Positions 41,957 to 54,359 of a stretch of DNA of 64,000 bases are shown here, in pieces. Under the pieces are notes generated by a model, which was not told the origin of the DNA, ran no database searches, and worked only from the letters and a program-made list of their open reading frames with translations. Within the stretch, counting starts at the first letter, position 1. Every line of letters begins with the position of its first letter. Both the position numbers and the translations under genes were made by a program. This DNA is from Kitasatospora gansuensis (GTDB lineage: Bacteria > Actinomycetota > Actinomycetes > Streptomycetales > Streptomycetaceae), in the NCBI RefSeq assembly GCF_014203705.1, contig NZ_JACHJR010000001.1, positions 2,604,001-2,668,000 on the forward strand, in the 5' to 3' direction.

Positions 41957-42151
41957 TCAGCTCTGGCGGAGCTGCGGGGCCGGACTGAGGGCCCGTACCC
42001 GGCGGTTTTGCAGTGCTCTCCGCAGGCCGCTGCGCAGGCTCGGGCGGCCTTCGCGCTGCACCGCGTCCAGCGCCTCCCGGACCAGTGCCTCGTGCCGTGC
42101 CAGACGCTGCAGCTCCTGCGAACGGGCCTGGATCAGCTCGTACTCCAGCAT
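41957..42151 (-). CDS. small basic helical protein
   Basis: This 64-residue protein starts at ATG 42151 with AAGGGGG about 7 bases upstream. It is strongly charged and predicted helical: MLEYELIQARSQELQRLARH, then EALVREALDAVQREGR and a basic Arg-rich end. There is no signal peptide or membrane span. It may be a small DNA- or protein-binding adaptor. I do not recognise a family. It lies just upstream of the LuxR-family gene on the same strand. Confidence 0.65.
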   Translation of the reverse strand: MLEYELIQARSQELQRLARHEALVREALDAVQREGRPSLRSGLRRALQNRRVRALSPAPQLRQS

Positions 42152-42288
42152 GGTGGTGCCCCCTTCTCGGCGGACCGTCCCGGCCTCGGTCGGCCGGTCC
42201 TTCGTCCTGCTAAGAGCTTCCTCCGCTGAGGGGGGTCATCACATCGGGAGCATGCCGCATGTTCCGGGCCGTCAGGTCCTTAGACGAC

Positions 42289-42322
42289 GACCGCCCGCTC
42301 CGTAGGTACGGAGCGGGCGGTC
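42289..42322 (-). terminator. terminator of gatB
   Basis: A perfect 15-bp stem (42289-42303 with 42308-42322, loop AGGT) lies 24 bases past the gatB stop. The U tract is weak. Confidence 0.75.
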
Positions 42323-42345
42323 GCGAACGGCCTAGGTACCCCTGC

Positions 42346-43857
42346 TTACTCGGGGGTGACCCCGAGCTTCGCGAAGATCATGTCCTTGACCTTCGCGGCG
42401 TCGGCCTGGCCGCGGGTGGTCTTCATGACCGCGCCGACCAGGGCACCGACGGCGGCGATCTTGCCGTCCCGGATCTTGTCGGCGATCGCGCCGTTCTCGG
42501 CGATCGCCTGGTCGACCGCCGCGCCGAGCGCGGAGTCGTCCGAGACCACGGCCAGGCCGCGGGCCTCGATCACCGCGTCCGGCTCGCCCTCGCCGGCCAG
42601 CACGGCCGCGATGACCTGCTTGGCCAGCTTGTCGTTCAGCTTGCCCTCCGCGACCAGCGCGGCGATCCGGGCGACCTGGACCGGGGTGATCGGCTGCTCG
42701 CTCAGCTCGGTGCCGGTCTCGTTGGCGTTGCGCGCCACCTCGCCCATCCACCACTTCCGGGCCTGCTCGGCGGTGGTGCCGGCCTCGATGGTGTCCAGGA
42801 TCGGCTGGACCGCGCCGGCGTTGAGCACCGACTGCATGTCCTTGTCGGACAGGCCCCACTCGCCCTGCAGCCGGGCCCGGCGGACCCGGGGCAGCTCGGG
42901 CAGTCCGGCCCGCAGCTCCTCGACCCACTCGCGCGAGGGCGCGATCGGGACCAGGTCGGGCTCCGGGAAGTACCGGTAGTCCTCGGCGTTGTCCTTGATC
43001 CGGCCGGCCGTGGTGGAGCCGTCCTCCTCGTGGAAGTGCCGGGTCTCCTGGACGATCGTGCCGCCGTCGTCGAGCACCGTGGCGTGCCGGCGGATCTCGA
43101 ACCGGGCCGCCCGCTCCACGCTGCGCAGCGAGTTGACGTTCTTGGTCTCCGAGCGGGTGCCGAACTTCTCCCGGCCGTGCGGACGCAGCGACAGGTTCAC
43201 GTCGCAGCGCATCTGGCCCTTGTCCATCCGGGCCTCGGAGACGTCCAGCGCCTTGATCAGCTCACGCAGCTCGGCCACGTACGCCTTCGCCACCTCCGGA
43301 GCCCGCTCGCCCGCGCCCTCGATCGGCTTGGTGACGATCTCGATCAGCGGGATGCCGGCCCGGTTGTAGTCCAGCAGCGAGTGCGAGGCGCCGTGGATCC
43401 GGCCGGTCGCGCCGCCGATGTGCGAGGACTTGCCGGTGTCCTCCTCCATGTGGGCGCGCTCGATCTCGACCCGGAAGGTCGAACCGTCCTCCAACTGCAC
43501 GTCGAGGTAGCCGTTGAAGGCGATCGGCTCGTCGTACTGCGAGGTCTGGAAGTTCTTCGGCATGTCCGGGTAGAAGTAGTTCTTCCGGGCGAACCGGCAC
43601 CACTCGGCGATCTCGCAGTTCAGCGCGAGACCGATCTTGATCGCCGACTCCACACCGATCGCGTTGACCACCGGCAGCGAGCCCGGCAGGCCGAGGCAGG
43701 TCGGGCAGGTCTGCGAGTTGGGCTCGGCGCCCAGCTCGGTCGAGCAGCCGCAGAACATCTTGGTCTTGGTACCCAGCTCGACATGGACCTCAAGGCCCAT
43801 CACCGGGTCGTACGAGGCAAGTGCGTCCTCGTACGAGACCAGGCTAATGACGCTCAC
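42346..43857 (-). CDS. gatB: Asp/Glu-tRNA amidotransferase subunit B
   Basis: GatB (503 residues) binds the misacylated tRNA and phosphorylates the Glu (or Asp) carboxylate. It begins at GTG 43857. [20 protein letters not shown] is the signature, followed by the zinc ligands CGCS...CPTC (about 35-56). The C-terminal helical and YqeY-like tail runs from about 400 to the end. With GatA and GatC, encoded just upstream, it forms GatCAB, which converts Glu-tRNA(Gln) to Gln-tRNA(Gln). The small membrane-protein gene sits between gatA and gatB, 32 bp upstream of gatB. Confidence 0.97.
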   Translation of the reverse strand: MSVISLVSYEDALASYDPVMGLEVHVELGTKTKMFCGCSTELGAEPNSQTCPTCLGLPGSLPVVNAIGVESAIKIGLALNCEIAEWCRFARKNYFYPDMPKNFQTSQYDEPIAFNGYLDVQLEDGSTFRVEIERAHMEEDTGKSSHIGGATGRIHGASHSLLDYNRAGIPLIEIVTKPIEGAGERAPEVAKAYVAELRELIKALDVSEARMDKGQMRCDVNLSLRPHGREKFGTRSETKNVNSLRSVERAARFEIRRHATVLDDGGTIVQETRHFHEEDGSTTAGRIKDNAEDYRYFPEPDLVPIAPSREWVEELRAGLPELPRVRRARLQGEWGLSDKDMQSVLNAGAVQPILDTIEAGTTAEQARKWWMGEVARNANETGTELSEQPITPVQVARIAALVAEGKLNDKLAKQVIAAVLAGEGEPDAVIEARGLAVVSDDSALGAAVDQAIAENGAIADKIRDGKIAAVGALVGAVMKTTRGQADAAKVKDMIFAKLGVTPE

Positions 43858-43889
43858 AGCGTCCCCTTCAGTTGAGTCTTGGAGGTCCG

Positions 43890-44129
43890 TCAGCCCAGCA
43901 GCACGTCGTCGTCACCGAGCCGCTTGAGCTCACGGACGAGGAGTGCGGTGCCGGTGATCAGCGCGGCGGCGCCGACCAGGGCGTTGATCAGCTTGAGGGT
44001 GTCGTTCTCGCCGCGGGCCTTCTTGACGTCCTTGACGATCGAGACCGCGCCGAAGGCGCTCGTCCCGATGGACAGCCAGAGACCCGGCTTCGAGTTCTTG
44101 AACCCCTTGGCCTTCGCGATGCTGCTCAC
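43890..44129 (-). CDS. small membrane protein embedded in the gat operon
   Basis: This 79-residue protein starts at GTG 44129, whose GTGA overlaps the gatA stop by 4 bp, so it is translationally coupled. It reads [20 protein letters not shown], then [15 protein letters not shown] and the hydrophobic [19 protein letters not shown]. One or two membrane helices and a basic loop are apparent. I know no function. Its place between gatA and gatB, with tight coupling, is notable. It could anchor or modulate GatCAB, but that is speculation. Confidence 0.75.
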   Translation of the reverse strand: MSSIAKAKGFKNSKPGLWLSIGTSAFGAVSIVKDVKKARGENDTLKLINALVGAAALITGTALLVRELKRLGDDDVLLG

Positions 44130-45619
44130 AGTGCCGGTGCCTCCTCCAGCAGGGGGTGTCCCCACTTGTCGTTGAGTGCGGCCTCGACGGCGCCGCCCAC
44201 GCGGTACAGGCGGTCGTCCGCCATCGCGGGGGCGATGATCTGCAGGCCGACCGGGAGATTGTCCTCCGGCGCGAGGCCGCAGGGCAGCGACATGGCCGCG
44301 TTGCCCGCGAGGTTCGACGGAATCGTGCAGAGGTCGGCCAGGTACATCGCCATCGGGTCGTCGGCGCGCTCGCCGATCGGGAAGGCGGTGGTCGGGGTGG
44401 TCGGCGAGATCAGCACGTCGACACCGGCGAAGGCGGCGTCGAAGTCGCGCGAGATCAGGGTGCGGACCTTCTGGGCCGAGCCGTAGTACGCGTCGTAGTA
44501 GCCCGAGGAGAGGGCGTAGGTGCCGAGGATGATCCGGCGCTTGACCTCGGCGCCGAAGCCCGCCTCACGGGTGAGGGCGGTGACGTCCTCGGCCGAGCGG
44601 GTGCCGTCGTCGCCGACCCGCAGGCCGTACCGCATCGCGTCGAAGCGGGCCAGGTTGGAGCTGGCCTCGCTGGGCGCGATCAGGTAGTAGGCGGGCAGCG
44701 CCAGGGTGAAGGACGGGCAGGAGACCTCGACGATCTCGGCGCCGAGCTCACGGAGCAGCTCGACCGACTCGTTGAAGCGCTGCATCACGCCGGCCTGGTA
44801 GCCCTCGCCCGCGAACTCCTTGACCACGCCGATCCGCATGCCGCGGACCTCGCCGCGCTTGGCGGCCTCGACCACGGCCGGCACCGGCGCGTCGATCGAG
44901 GTGGAGTCCAGCGGGTCGTAGCCGGCGATCGCCTCGTGCAGCAGCGCGGTGTCCAGCACCGTACGGGCGCACGGGCCGCCCTGGTCCAGCGAGGAGGAGA
45001 ACGCGACCAGGCCGTAGCGGGAGACCGAACCGTAGGTCGGCTTTACGCCCACGGTGCCGGTGACGGCGCCGGGCTGACGGATCGAGCCGCCGGTGTCGGT
45101 GCCGATTGCCAGCGGGGCCTGGTACGCGGCCAGCGCCGCCGCCGAGCCGCCGCCGGAGCCGCCGGGGATCCGGGAGAGGTCCCAGGGGTTGCCGGTCGGG
45201 CCGTAGGCCGAGTTCTCGGTGGAGGAGCCCATCGCGAACTCGTCCATGTTGGTCTTGCCGAGGATGACCACGCCCGCGTCCTTCAGACGGGTCGTCAGGG
45301 TGGCGTCGTACGGCGGGATCCAGCCTTCGAGGATCTTCGAGCCGCAGGTGGTCGGCACGCCCTTGGTGGTGAAGACGTCCTTGAGCGCGAGCGGGACGCC
45401 GGCCAGCGGGCCGAGCACCTCGCCCTTGGCGCGCTTCTCGTCCACCGCGCGGGCGGCGCTCAGCGCGCCCTCGGTGTCCACGTGCAGGAAGGCGTTGACC
45501 TTCTTGTCGACGGCGTCGATCCGGTCCAGGTGGGCCTGGGCGACCTCGACGGCGGAGACCTCGCCGGAGGCGATGGCGGCGGCCGTCTCGGCGGCCGTGC
45601 GCTTGATCAGTTCGGTCAT
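44126..45619 (-). CDS. gatA: Asp/Glu-tRNA amidotransferase subunit A
   Basis: This is the amidase subunit (497 residues), which releases ammonia from glutamine. The Ser-cisSer-Lys triad is visible: Lys in [11 protein letters not shown], then [13 protein letters not shown] and the [16 protein letters not shown] signature. The start is ATG 45619, 5 bp after gatC. Length is normal. It belongs to the gatC-gatA-small gene-gatB operon. Confidence 0.97.
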   Translation of the reverse strand: MTELIKRTAAETAAAIASGEVSAVEVAQAHLDRIDAVDKKVNAFLHVDTEGALSAARAVDEKRAKGEVLGPLAGVPLALKDVFTTKGVPTTCGSKILEGWIPPYDATLTTRLKDAGVVILGKTNMDEFAMGSSTENSAYGPTGNPWDLSRIPGGSGGGSAAALAAYQAPLAIGTDTGGSIRQPGAVTGTVGVKPTYGSVSRYGLVAFSSSLDQGGPCARTVLDTALLHEAIAGYDPLDSTSIDAPVPAVVEAAKRGEVRGMRIGVVKEFAGEGYQAGVMQRFNESVELLRELGAEIVEVSCPSFTLALPAYYLIAPSEASSNLARFDAMRYGLRVGDDGTRSAEDVTALTREAGFGAEVKRRIILGTYALSSGYYDAYYGSAQKVRTLISRDFDAAFAGVDVLISPTTPTTAFPIGERADDPMAMYLADLCTIPSNLAGNAAMSLPCGLAPEDNLPVGLQIIAPAMADDRLYRVGGAVEAALNDKWGHPLLEEAPAL

Positions 45620-45624
45620 GGTGA

Positions 45625-45921
45625 TCAGTCCTCCCCGAGGATCTGCGGCACGCGGAAACGCTGCTCCTCGACGGCGGGGGCGCCGGCCAGCGCCTGCTCG
45701 GGGGTGAGCGACGGTCGCACCACGTCGGCGCGCATGACGTTGGTCAGCGGCAGCGGGTGGGAGGTCGGCGGGACGTCCTGTCCGGCGACCTCGGAAACGC
45801 GGGCGACCGCGCCGATGATCACGTCGAGCTGCTCGGCGAAGTGGTCCAGCTCTTCGGCCTGCAGCTCCAGACGCGACAGCCGGGCGAGGTGGGCGACCTC
45901 CTCGCGCGTGATGCCAGGCAT
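45625..45921 (-). CDS. gatC: Asp/Glu-tRNA amidotransferase subunit C
   Basis: This 98-residue subunit stabilises Gat[21 protein letters not shown] at the N terminus and the C-terminal [12 protein letters not shown] are standard. It is first gene of the gat operon, starting at ATG 45921. The hairpin at 46013-46048, terminating the upstream GGDEF-EAL gene, isolates the operon. Confidence 0.96.
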   Translation of the reverse strand: MPGITREEVAHLARLSRLELQAEELDHFAEQLDVIIGAVARVSEVAGQDVPPTSHPLPLTNVMRADVVRPSLTPEQALAGAPAVEEQRFRVPQILGED

Positions 45922-46012
45922 GCAGCGATCCTCAAGGTGAGTTCTGGTCGGGCGGGCTGATGGCGACGTGCCCGTCCTCTGTCTGTCGAGCCCATCCTAG
46001 GGGGAGCACGGC

Positions 46013-46048
46013 CGACGCCCGTCCCGACATATGTCAGGACGGGCGTCG
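46013..46048 (-). terminator. terminator of the GGDEF-EAL gene
   Basis: This is a near-perfect 36-bp inverted repeat. A 12-bp outer stem (46013-46024 with 46037-46048) encloses the palindrome GACATATGTC. It starts 18 bp past the stop at 46067. Confidence 0.75.
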
Positions 46049-46066
46049 GAGCGGTGTCGCGGCGGG

Positions 46067-47707
46067 CTACTGAGGGGTGGTCGGGGCCGGCACCGGCGGC
46101 AGGGCCGGCGGCGGGGCGAGCAGCTCGACCGCCGGTGCGCCGGTGCGGTGCACCATCAGCCAGGCGGTGGCCTGGTCGGCCGGGAGGGCGGCGGAGACCA
46201 GCCAGCCCTGCACCGCGTCCACGCCCATGCTGTGCAGCCGCTCCCAGGTCTCGTCGTCCTCGACGCCCTCGGCCACCACGGTCAGGCCGAGCGAGTGGGC
46301 CAGCTCGACCGAGCAGCGGACCACCGCCGCGTCGTGGTCGTCGGCCACCATCCGGGAGACGAAGGACCGGTCGATCTTCAGCTCGCCGACCGGCAGCGAG
46401 CGCAGCCGCACCAGCGAGGAGTGGCCGGTGCCGAAGTCGTCCAGCGACATGCCGACCCCGTACCGGCGCAGCTCGGCCAGGGTGTCGGCGGCCAGCCGGG
46501 AGTCGTCCAGCAGCAGCCGCTCGGTGATCTCCAGCTGGAGTGCGGCGGCGGGCACCTGATGCCGGGTGAGGTGACCGGCCACCCGGTCGGCGAAGCCGGG
46601 GTTGAGCACGTCCCGGGGCGAGACGTTGACCGCGACCTGGACCTCCAGGCCCTGCGAGCGCCAGATCGCCAGCTGGCCGACCGCCGACTCCAGCACGTAG
46701 TCGGTCAGCCGGGGCATCAGACCGCTGGACTCGGCCAGGCCGATGAACTCGTCCGGCGGCACCCGGCCCTGACCGGGCCGCTCCCAGCGGAGCAGTGCCT
46801 CCAGGCCGACCACCCGGCCGTCGAAGGCGACCTTCGGCTGGTAGTGCAGCTGGACCTCGTTGGTCTCCAGGGCCCGCCGCAGGTCACCCAGCAGGCCGAT
46901 CCGGTACGGCGTGTCGAGGTCCCGGGTCTCGTCGTACTGCTCGACCCCGGTCCGCCGGCGCTGGGCGTGCGCCATCGCCACGTCGGCCCGGCGGAGCAGC
47001 GCCTCGGCGTCCTGGGCGTGCGCCGGGTAGACGCACACCCCGGCGCTGGCCTCCAGCACCAGCAGCAGCCCGTCCAGCCGGATCGGCGCGGCGAGTTCGG
47101 CGATCAGCGCCTTGGCGACCCGCTCCAGGGTGTCAGGGCGGCCGACCCCGGGCAGCAGGACGGCGAACTCGTCGCCGCCCATCCGGGCCACCACCGGGCG
47201 CAGGCTCTGCTGGACCGGCGGCGGCAGGCTGGAGAACACGTCGTCCGGGTCGTCCCGGCCGGGGTTGTGGGTGCCCGAGCGGAGCGCCCGGTGCAGGCGG
47301 CGGGCGATGTGCACCAGCAGCCGGTCCCCCGCGGTGTGGCCGAGCGCGTCGTTGAGCGACCTGAACCGGTCCAGGTCGAGCAGGATCAGGCCGACGTTCC
47401 AGTCCTGGTCGCCGCCGTGCTCGGCGATCGCCTCCTGGGCGGCCAGCAGCAGGGCATGACGGTTCGGCAGATCGGTCAGCGGGTCGGTGAGCTGGTCCCG
47501 CGCCCGGTCCCGGGCGATCCGCCAGGCGGCCACCAGCACCGCCAGCGGCACCGCGAACAGCGGTAACAGCTCGGGCTCGTGCCGGTACACCAGGACGGCG
47601 AGCGGGATGAGCGGCGCCGCGCCGGCCAACAGCACGCCGAGCAGCAGGACCGCACCTGCCACCCCCTGCGGCGGGCGTGTGGGCGCGCCGCCGGTCGTAC
47701 GATCCAT
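46067..47707 (-). CDS. membrane GGDEF-EAL protein (c-di-GMP turnover)
   Basis: This 546-residue protein starts at ATG 47707 with GGAGG 8 bases upstream. Two N-terminal helices (about 15-60) anchor it. The GGDEF domain keeps RMGGDEFAVL (about 176). The EAL domain is complete: LEALLRW (about 303), AVNVSP, LQLEITER, LDDFGTGHSS (about 423), LKIDRSFV and VAEGVED. It can plausibly both make and degrade c-di-GMP. It lies between ligA and gatC. I believe this is the position of the streptomycete phosphodiesterase RmdB, but orthology needs a proper comparison. Confidence 0.9.
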   Translation of the reverse strand: MDRTTGGAPTRPPQGVAGAVLLLGVLLAGAAPLIPLAVLVYRHEPELLPLFAVPLAVLVAAWRIARDRARDQLTDPLTDLPNRHALLLAAQEAIAEHGGDQDWNVGLILLDLDRFRSLNDALGHTAGDRLLVHIARRLHRALRSGTHNPGRDDPDDVFSSLPPPVQQSLRPVVARMGGDEFAVLLPGVGRPDTLERVAKALIAELAAPIRLDGLLLVLEASAGVCVYPAHAQDAEALLRRADVAMAHAQRRRTGVEQYDETRDLDTPYRIGLLGDLRRALETNEVQLHYQPKVAFDGRVVGLEALLRWERPGQGRVPPDEFIGLAESSGLMPRLTDYVLESAVGQLAIWRSQGLEVQVAVNVSPRDVLNPGFADRVAGHLTRHQVPAAALQLEITERLLLDDSRLAADTLAELRRYGVGMSLDDFGTGHSSLVRLRSLPVGELKIDRSFVSRMVADDHDAAVVRCSVELAHSLGLTVVAEGVEDDETWERLHSMGVDAVQGWLVSAALPADQATAWLMVHRTGAPAVELLAPPPALPPVPAPTTPQ

Positions 47708-48009
47708 AAGCCTGTCCTCCGTCGGGCCCGCCCCGTCAGGCCGCCTTTCGGTGCGACACCCGGAGTGCCGGCAGGCGTCAGCGAACCGGGGCGTCCCCGC
47801 TGGTACCGGCTGCAACCCCGGTGCCGACCGCCCCTGCTGACACAGTGTCGCCCTAAGGGTAAGCCGGTGTCCGACCGGTAAGGCGGACTTTCGGACAACC
47901 CTGGACACGCCGAAGCCGGAACATCCTTTCGGGATGCCGCACACTGACAGAATGCCCGGTTTCTTTCGGACAGACCCCGCTGACGAGGCATCAGGAAGGT
48001 AACGGAGCA
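47708..48009. other. 302-bp gap between ligA and the GGDEF-EAL gene
   Basis: No gene is seen. The minus-strand frame of the GGDEF-EAL gene stays open here but has no family similarity and no better start. It presumably holds that gene's promoter. I could not pick hexamers. Confidence 0.4.
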
Positions 48010-51310
<3,301 letters not shown>

Positions 51311-51336
51311 CCGGCCGAGCCTAGGGCACCTGCCGC

Positions 51337-53118
51337 TCAGCTCATGCCGAGGTGCTTGCGGGCGAAGCCGATGGTCGCCGCCAGGTGCCTGACCCGCTCG
51401 GCCGCGACCAGCGAACCGTGGCCCGCGTCGTAGCGGTACACCTCGTGCTCCTTGCCCAGCTCGGCCAGCCGGTGCACGTAGTTGTCGATCTGCCGGATCG
51501 GGCAGCGCGGGTCGTTCTCCCCCGCGATCACCAGCACCGGCACCGACACCGACTCGACGTAGCTGAGCGGCGAGGAGGCCAGGTAGCGCTCGGGCACCTC
51601 CTCGGGCGAACCGCCGAACAGGGACCGGTCGTACGCCTTGAGCGCCTCCATCTCGTCCTGATAGGCGGTCAGGTAGTCGGCGACCGGCGCGTTGCTGATG
51701 CCCACGGTCCAGTCGCCCGGGTGCAGCCCGAGCCCGAGCAGGGTCAGGTAGCCGCCCCAGGACCGCCCGGCCAGCACCAGCTGCTCCGGGTCGGCCAGGC
51801 CGGTGGCGACCGCCCAGTCCCGGACGGCCTTGACGTCCTCGAACTCGGTGAGTCCCGGCCGGCCCTCGATGGCGTCCCGCCAGGCCGACCCGTAGCCGGT
51901 CGAGCCTCGGTAGTTGACCTGGACCACGGCGAACCCGTGGTCCACCCAGGCCGCCACCAGCGGGTCGAAGGCGTCGGCGTCGTACCCGGTCGGGCCGCCG
52001 TGCACCTCGAAGACGCAGGGGTACGGCGCCGCGCCGCCCCGTGGCTTGGAGATCAGGGCGTGCACCGGACCGCCGGGGCCCTCGATCCAGGCGTCCTCGA
52101 CCGGCACCGACGGCGGCGCGGCCGGACCGGGCGGGGCGAGCACCACGTGCCCGGCGGTCGACCGGATCACGTGCGGCTCGGCGGCGGAGGACCAGGCGAA
52201 CTCGATGCTGCCGTCCGGGCGGACGGCCGCGGCCCGGACCGTGGCGGAGCCGATCGTCCCGCGCGGGGTCGGGATCCGGGTCAGCTGACCGCTCGTCAGG
52301 TCGTACCGGTAGAGCTCGTCCCTGGCGTGGTGGGAGTGCGAGATCAGCAGCGCGTCGCCGGTTGGGTACCAGTCGGCGCCGGTCTCACCGGGCAGGTCGA
52401 GGACCAGCTCGCGCTGGGCCCCGCTGACGGTGTCCCAGACCAGCAGTTCGGGCCGGCCGCGGCGCTCGTGCTCGACCAGCAGCCGCGGGTCGCCCGGGAC
52501 GGGGGCGAAGCCGAAACCCTTGAGCCCGAGCCCGGCGCCGTCCCAGAGCTCGGCGACCGTCGAGCCGTCGACGGCGAGCACCCGCAGCGCGGGGTGCCGG
52601 CTGTCGCCGTGCTCGCTGTGCCCGATCGCGACCAGCGAGTCGTCGGCGGAGAGCGCCACCACCTGGGCGTCCTCCCGGTGTTGGTACAGCGTGACCGGGT
52701 CGGCGCCGTCGCGGCAGAGCTGGACCTCGCTGCCGGCCCTGCCGGTGCGGCCGATCACCGCGAGGCCGTCCGCGCCGAGCGCAAGCCCCGCCGGGTAGGC
52801 CGGCTCCAGGCCCGGCACCGCCGGCTCGTCGGTCTCCCCGTCGAACGGGCGGCGCATCCAGACGCCGAACTCGTCGCCGTCCGTGTCGGCGAACCACCAC
52901 AGCCACCGGCCGCTCGGGTCGATGGTGCCGGTGAGGGTCCCGTTCGGGCGCCGGGTGACCTGCCGGTGGGTGTCGGTCGACCGGTCCCAGGCGTGGATCT
53001 CCCAGGTACCGGTGGCGTTGGACCGGTAGACGCAGCGTTCCGGCCGGTCCCTGGCCCAGACCGGCAGGCCGACCCGGGCCGCCCGGAGCCGGGACTGCCA
53101 GCGCTCGGTCTCGGACAT
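51337..53118 (-). CDS. S9-family (prolyl-oligopeptidase-like) serine peptidase
   Basis: This cytoplasmic peptidase has 593 residues. Residues 1-350 form a WD-like beta-propeller (blades such as NATGTWEIHAWDRSTDTHRQ) that filters small peptides. The alpha/beta-hydrolase domain has Ser453 (LAGRSWGGYL), Asp536 (GENDPRCP) and His567 (DAGHGS). There is no signal peptide. Its ATG overlaps the exporter stop by one base (TGATG), so it is the last gene of the pentapeptide operon. S9 enzymes act on oligopeptides, which makes it a candidate for trimming Met-Arg from the modified MRYDY. That role is inference from position. Acylaminoacyl-peptidase activity or self-resistance are other options. Confidence 0.88.
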   Translation of the reverse strand: MSETERWQSRLRAARVGLPVWARDRPERCVYRSNATGTWEIHAWDRSTDTHRQVTRRPNGTLTGTIDPSGRWLWWFADTDGDEFGVWMRRPFDGETDEPAVPGLEPAYPAGLALGADGLAVIGRTGRAGSEVQLCRDGADPVTLYQHREDAQVVALSADDSLVAIGHSEHGDSRHPALRVLAVDGSTVAELWDGAGLGLKGFGFAPVPGDPRLLVEHERRGRPELLVWDTVSGAQRELVLDLPGETGADWYPTGDALLISHSHHARDELYRYDLTSGQLTRIPTPRGTIGSATVRAAAVRPDGSIEFAWSSAAEPHVIRSTAGHVVLAPPGPAAPPSVPVEDAWIEGPGGPVHALISKPRGGAAPYPCVFEVHGGPTGYDADAFDPLVAAWVDHGFAVVQVNYRGSTGYGSAWRDAIEGRPGLTEFEDVKAVRDWAVATGLADPEQLVLAGRSWGGYLTLLGLGLHPGDWTVGISNAPVADYLTAYQDEMEALKAYDRSLFGGSPEEVPERYLASSPLSYVESVSVPVLVIAGENDPRCPIRQIDNYVHRLAELGKEHEVYRYDAGHGSLVAAERVRHLAATIGFARKHLGMS

Positions 53119-54359
53119 CAGTGCACTCCTTCAGCGGTCTGGCTCTCGGCGGTCTCGGCGGTGGCACGCGACTTCGCCCGGTCCGCGAGCAGCAGGACGG
53201 CCAGCAGGCCGAGGCCCGCCGTCACCGGGATCACCACGGTGGGCGAGACGAACTCGGCGGCGGCACCGGCCGCCGCGAAGCCGAGGCCCTGCCAGAACAT
53301 CAGGCCGGCGGTCTGGATGCTCAGTGCCCTGGCCCGCAGGTGCTCGGGGGCCACCTCCAGCAGCACCCGGTCCTGGCCCAGGTGGAAGCTGGAGCCGAGC
53401 CCGGAGACCACCAGCAGCACGGCGGTCAGCGCCACCCCGGGGCTGAACAGGAAGAACACCAGCGGCAGGAAGACCAGCGCGGCGGCGGGCGCGATCACCC
53501 GGACCTGGGTGGCCGCCGAGAGCCGCCAGTTGCTCAGCAACTCGCCCAGCACGGTGCCGATCGGGTTCGCGGTCAGCAGGAGCCCGGCTCCGACGCTGCC
53601 CGCGCCGAGTATGCCCGCGTACGGCACCGCGAGCGCCTCGGGGGCGACCCCGAGCATCGGCACCGCCCAGCCCAGCAGCAGCACCCGGCGCAGCGGCCGG
53701 ACCTTCATGACCGCGCCGAGCCCGCCCAGCGAGTCCTTCAGCAGGGCCGGCCGGGGCGCGTCCTTGACGGACTCGACGGTCCGCTCCCGGGTGCCGAACT
53801 GCAGCAGCACCGCCGAGACCAGGAAGCTGACCGCGTTGCCCAGCAGGATCGCGCTCGGCGAAGCCACCGTCAGCAGCACGCCGCTGAGCGCGAATCCGCC
53901 CATCTGGGCGCCCTGGCTGACCAGCCGCATCAGGCTGCGCCCGGGCACGTAGACCGGCCCCGGCAGCACGTCGGGCAGGGTCGCCGCCCGGGCACCGGAG
54001 AACACCGGCTCGACCAGGCCGAGCACAAAGGCCAGCACCAGTACGGCTGCTGACGGTGTGCCAGGAAGCGCCATCGCTCCGGCCAGCAGCGCGGACAGCA
54101 CGTTGCAGACCACCAGCAGGCGGCGCGGCGGGAACCGGTCCACCAGGGCCGAGAGCAGCGTCCCGGCCAGCAGGAACGGCGCGAGGATCAGGGTGAAGAC
54201 GAGGGAGGCCAGCAGTGGCGAGCCGGTCTTCTGGTAGACGAGCACGGTGAGCGCGAAGTTCGCGACCACCGTGCCCGACATCGAGATGACGTGCGCCAGG
54301 AACACCGCGCGGAACTCACCGACGGCGAGGGCGTCGCGGTAACGGCCGGACGTGGTCAG
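53118..54359 (-). CDS. MFS transporter, putative product exporter
   Basis: This protein has about 413 residues and 12 predicted transmembrane helices (first at FRAVFLAHVISMSGTVVANF; MFS loop-like PPRRLL between helices 2 and 3; last at GLGLLAVLLLADRAKS). It resembles drug-export MFS proteins. The start is unusual. I favour CTG 54359, overlapping the P450 stop as CTGA, with GGAG 8 bases upstream. It gives a protein beginning (M)TTSGRYRDALAVGEFRAV, the normal MFS lead-in. GTG 54305 is the alternative and would remove that lead-in. A longer reading to 54554 lies inside the P450 gene. In this operon it most likely exports the modified peptide. Confidence 0.82.
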   Translation of the reverse strand: MTTSGRYRDALAVGEFRAVFLAHVISMSGTVVANFALTVLVYQKTGSPLLASLVFTLILAPFLLAGTLLSALVDRFPPRRLLVVCNVLSALLAGAMALPGTPSAAVLVLAFVLGLVEPVFSGARAATLPDVLPGPVYVPGRSLMRLVSQGAQMGGFALSGVLLTVASPSAILLGNAVSFLVSAVLLQFGTRERTVESVKDAPRPALLKDSLGGLGAVMKVRPLRRVLLLGWAVPMLGVAPEALAVPYAGILGAGSVGAGLLLTANPIGTVLGELLSNWRLSAATQVRVIAPAAALVFLPLVFFLFSPGVALTAVLLVVSGLGSSFHLGQDRVLLEVAPEHLRARALSIQTAGLMFWQGLGFAAAGAAAEFVSPTVVIPVTAGLGLLAVLLLADRAKSRATAETAESQTAEGVH

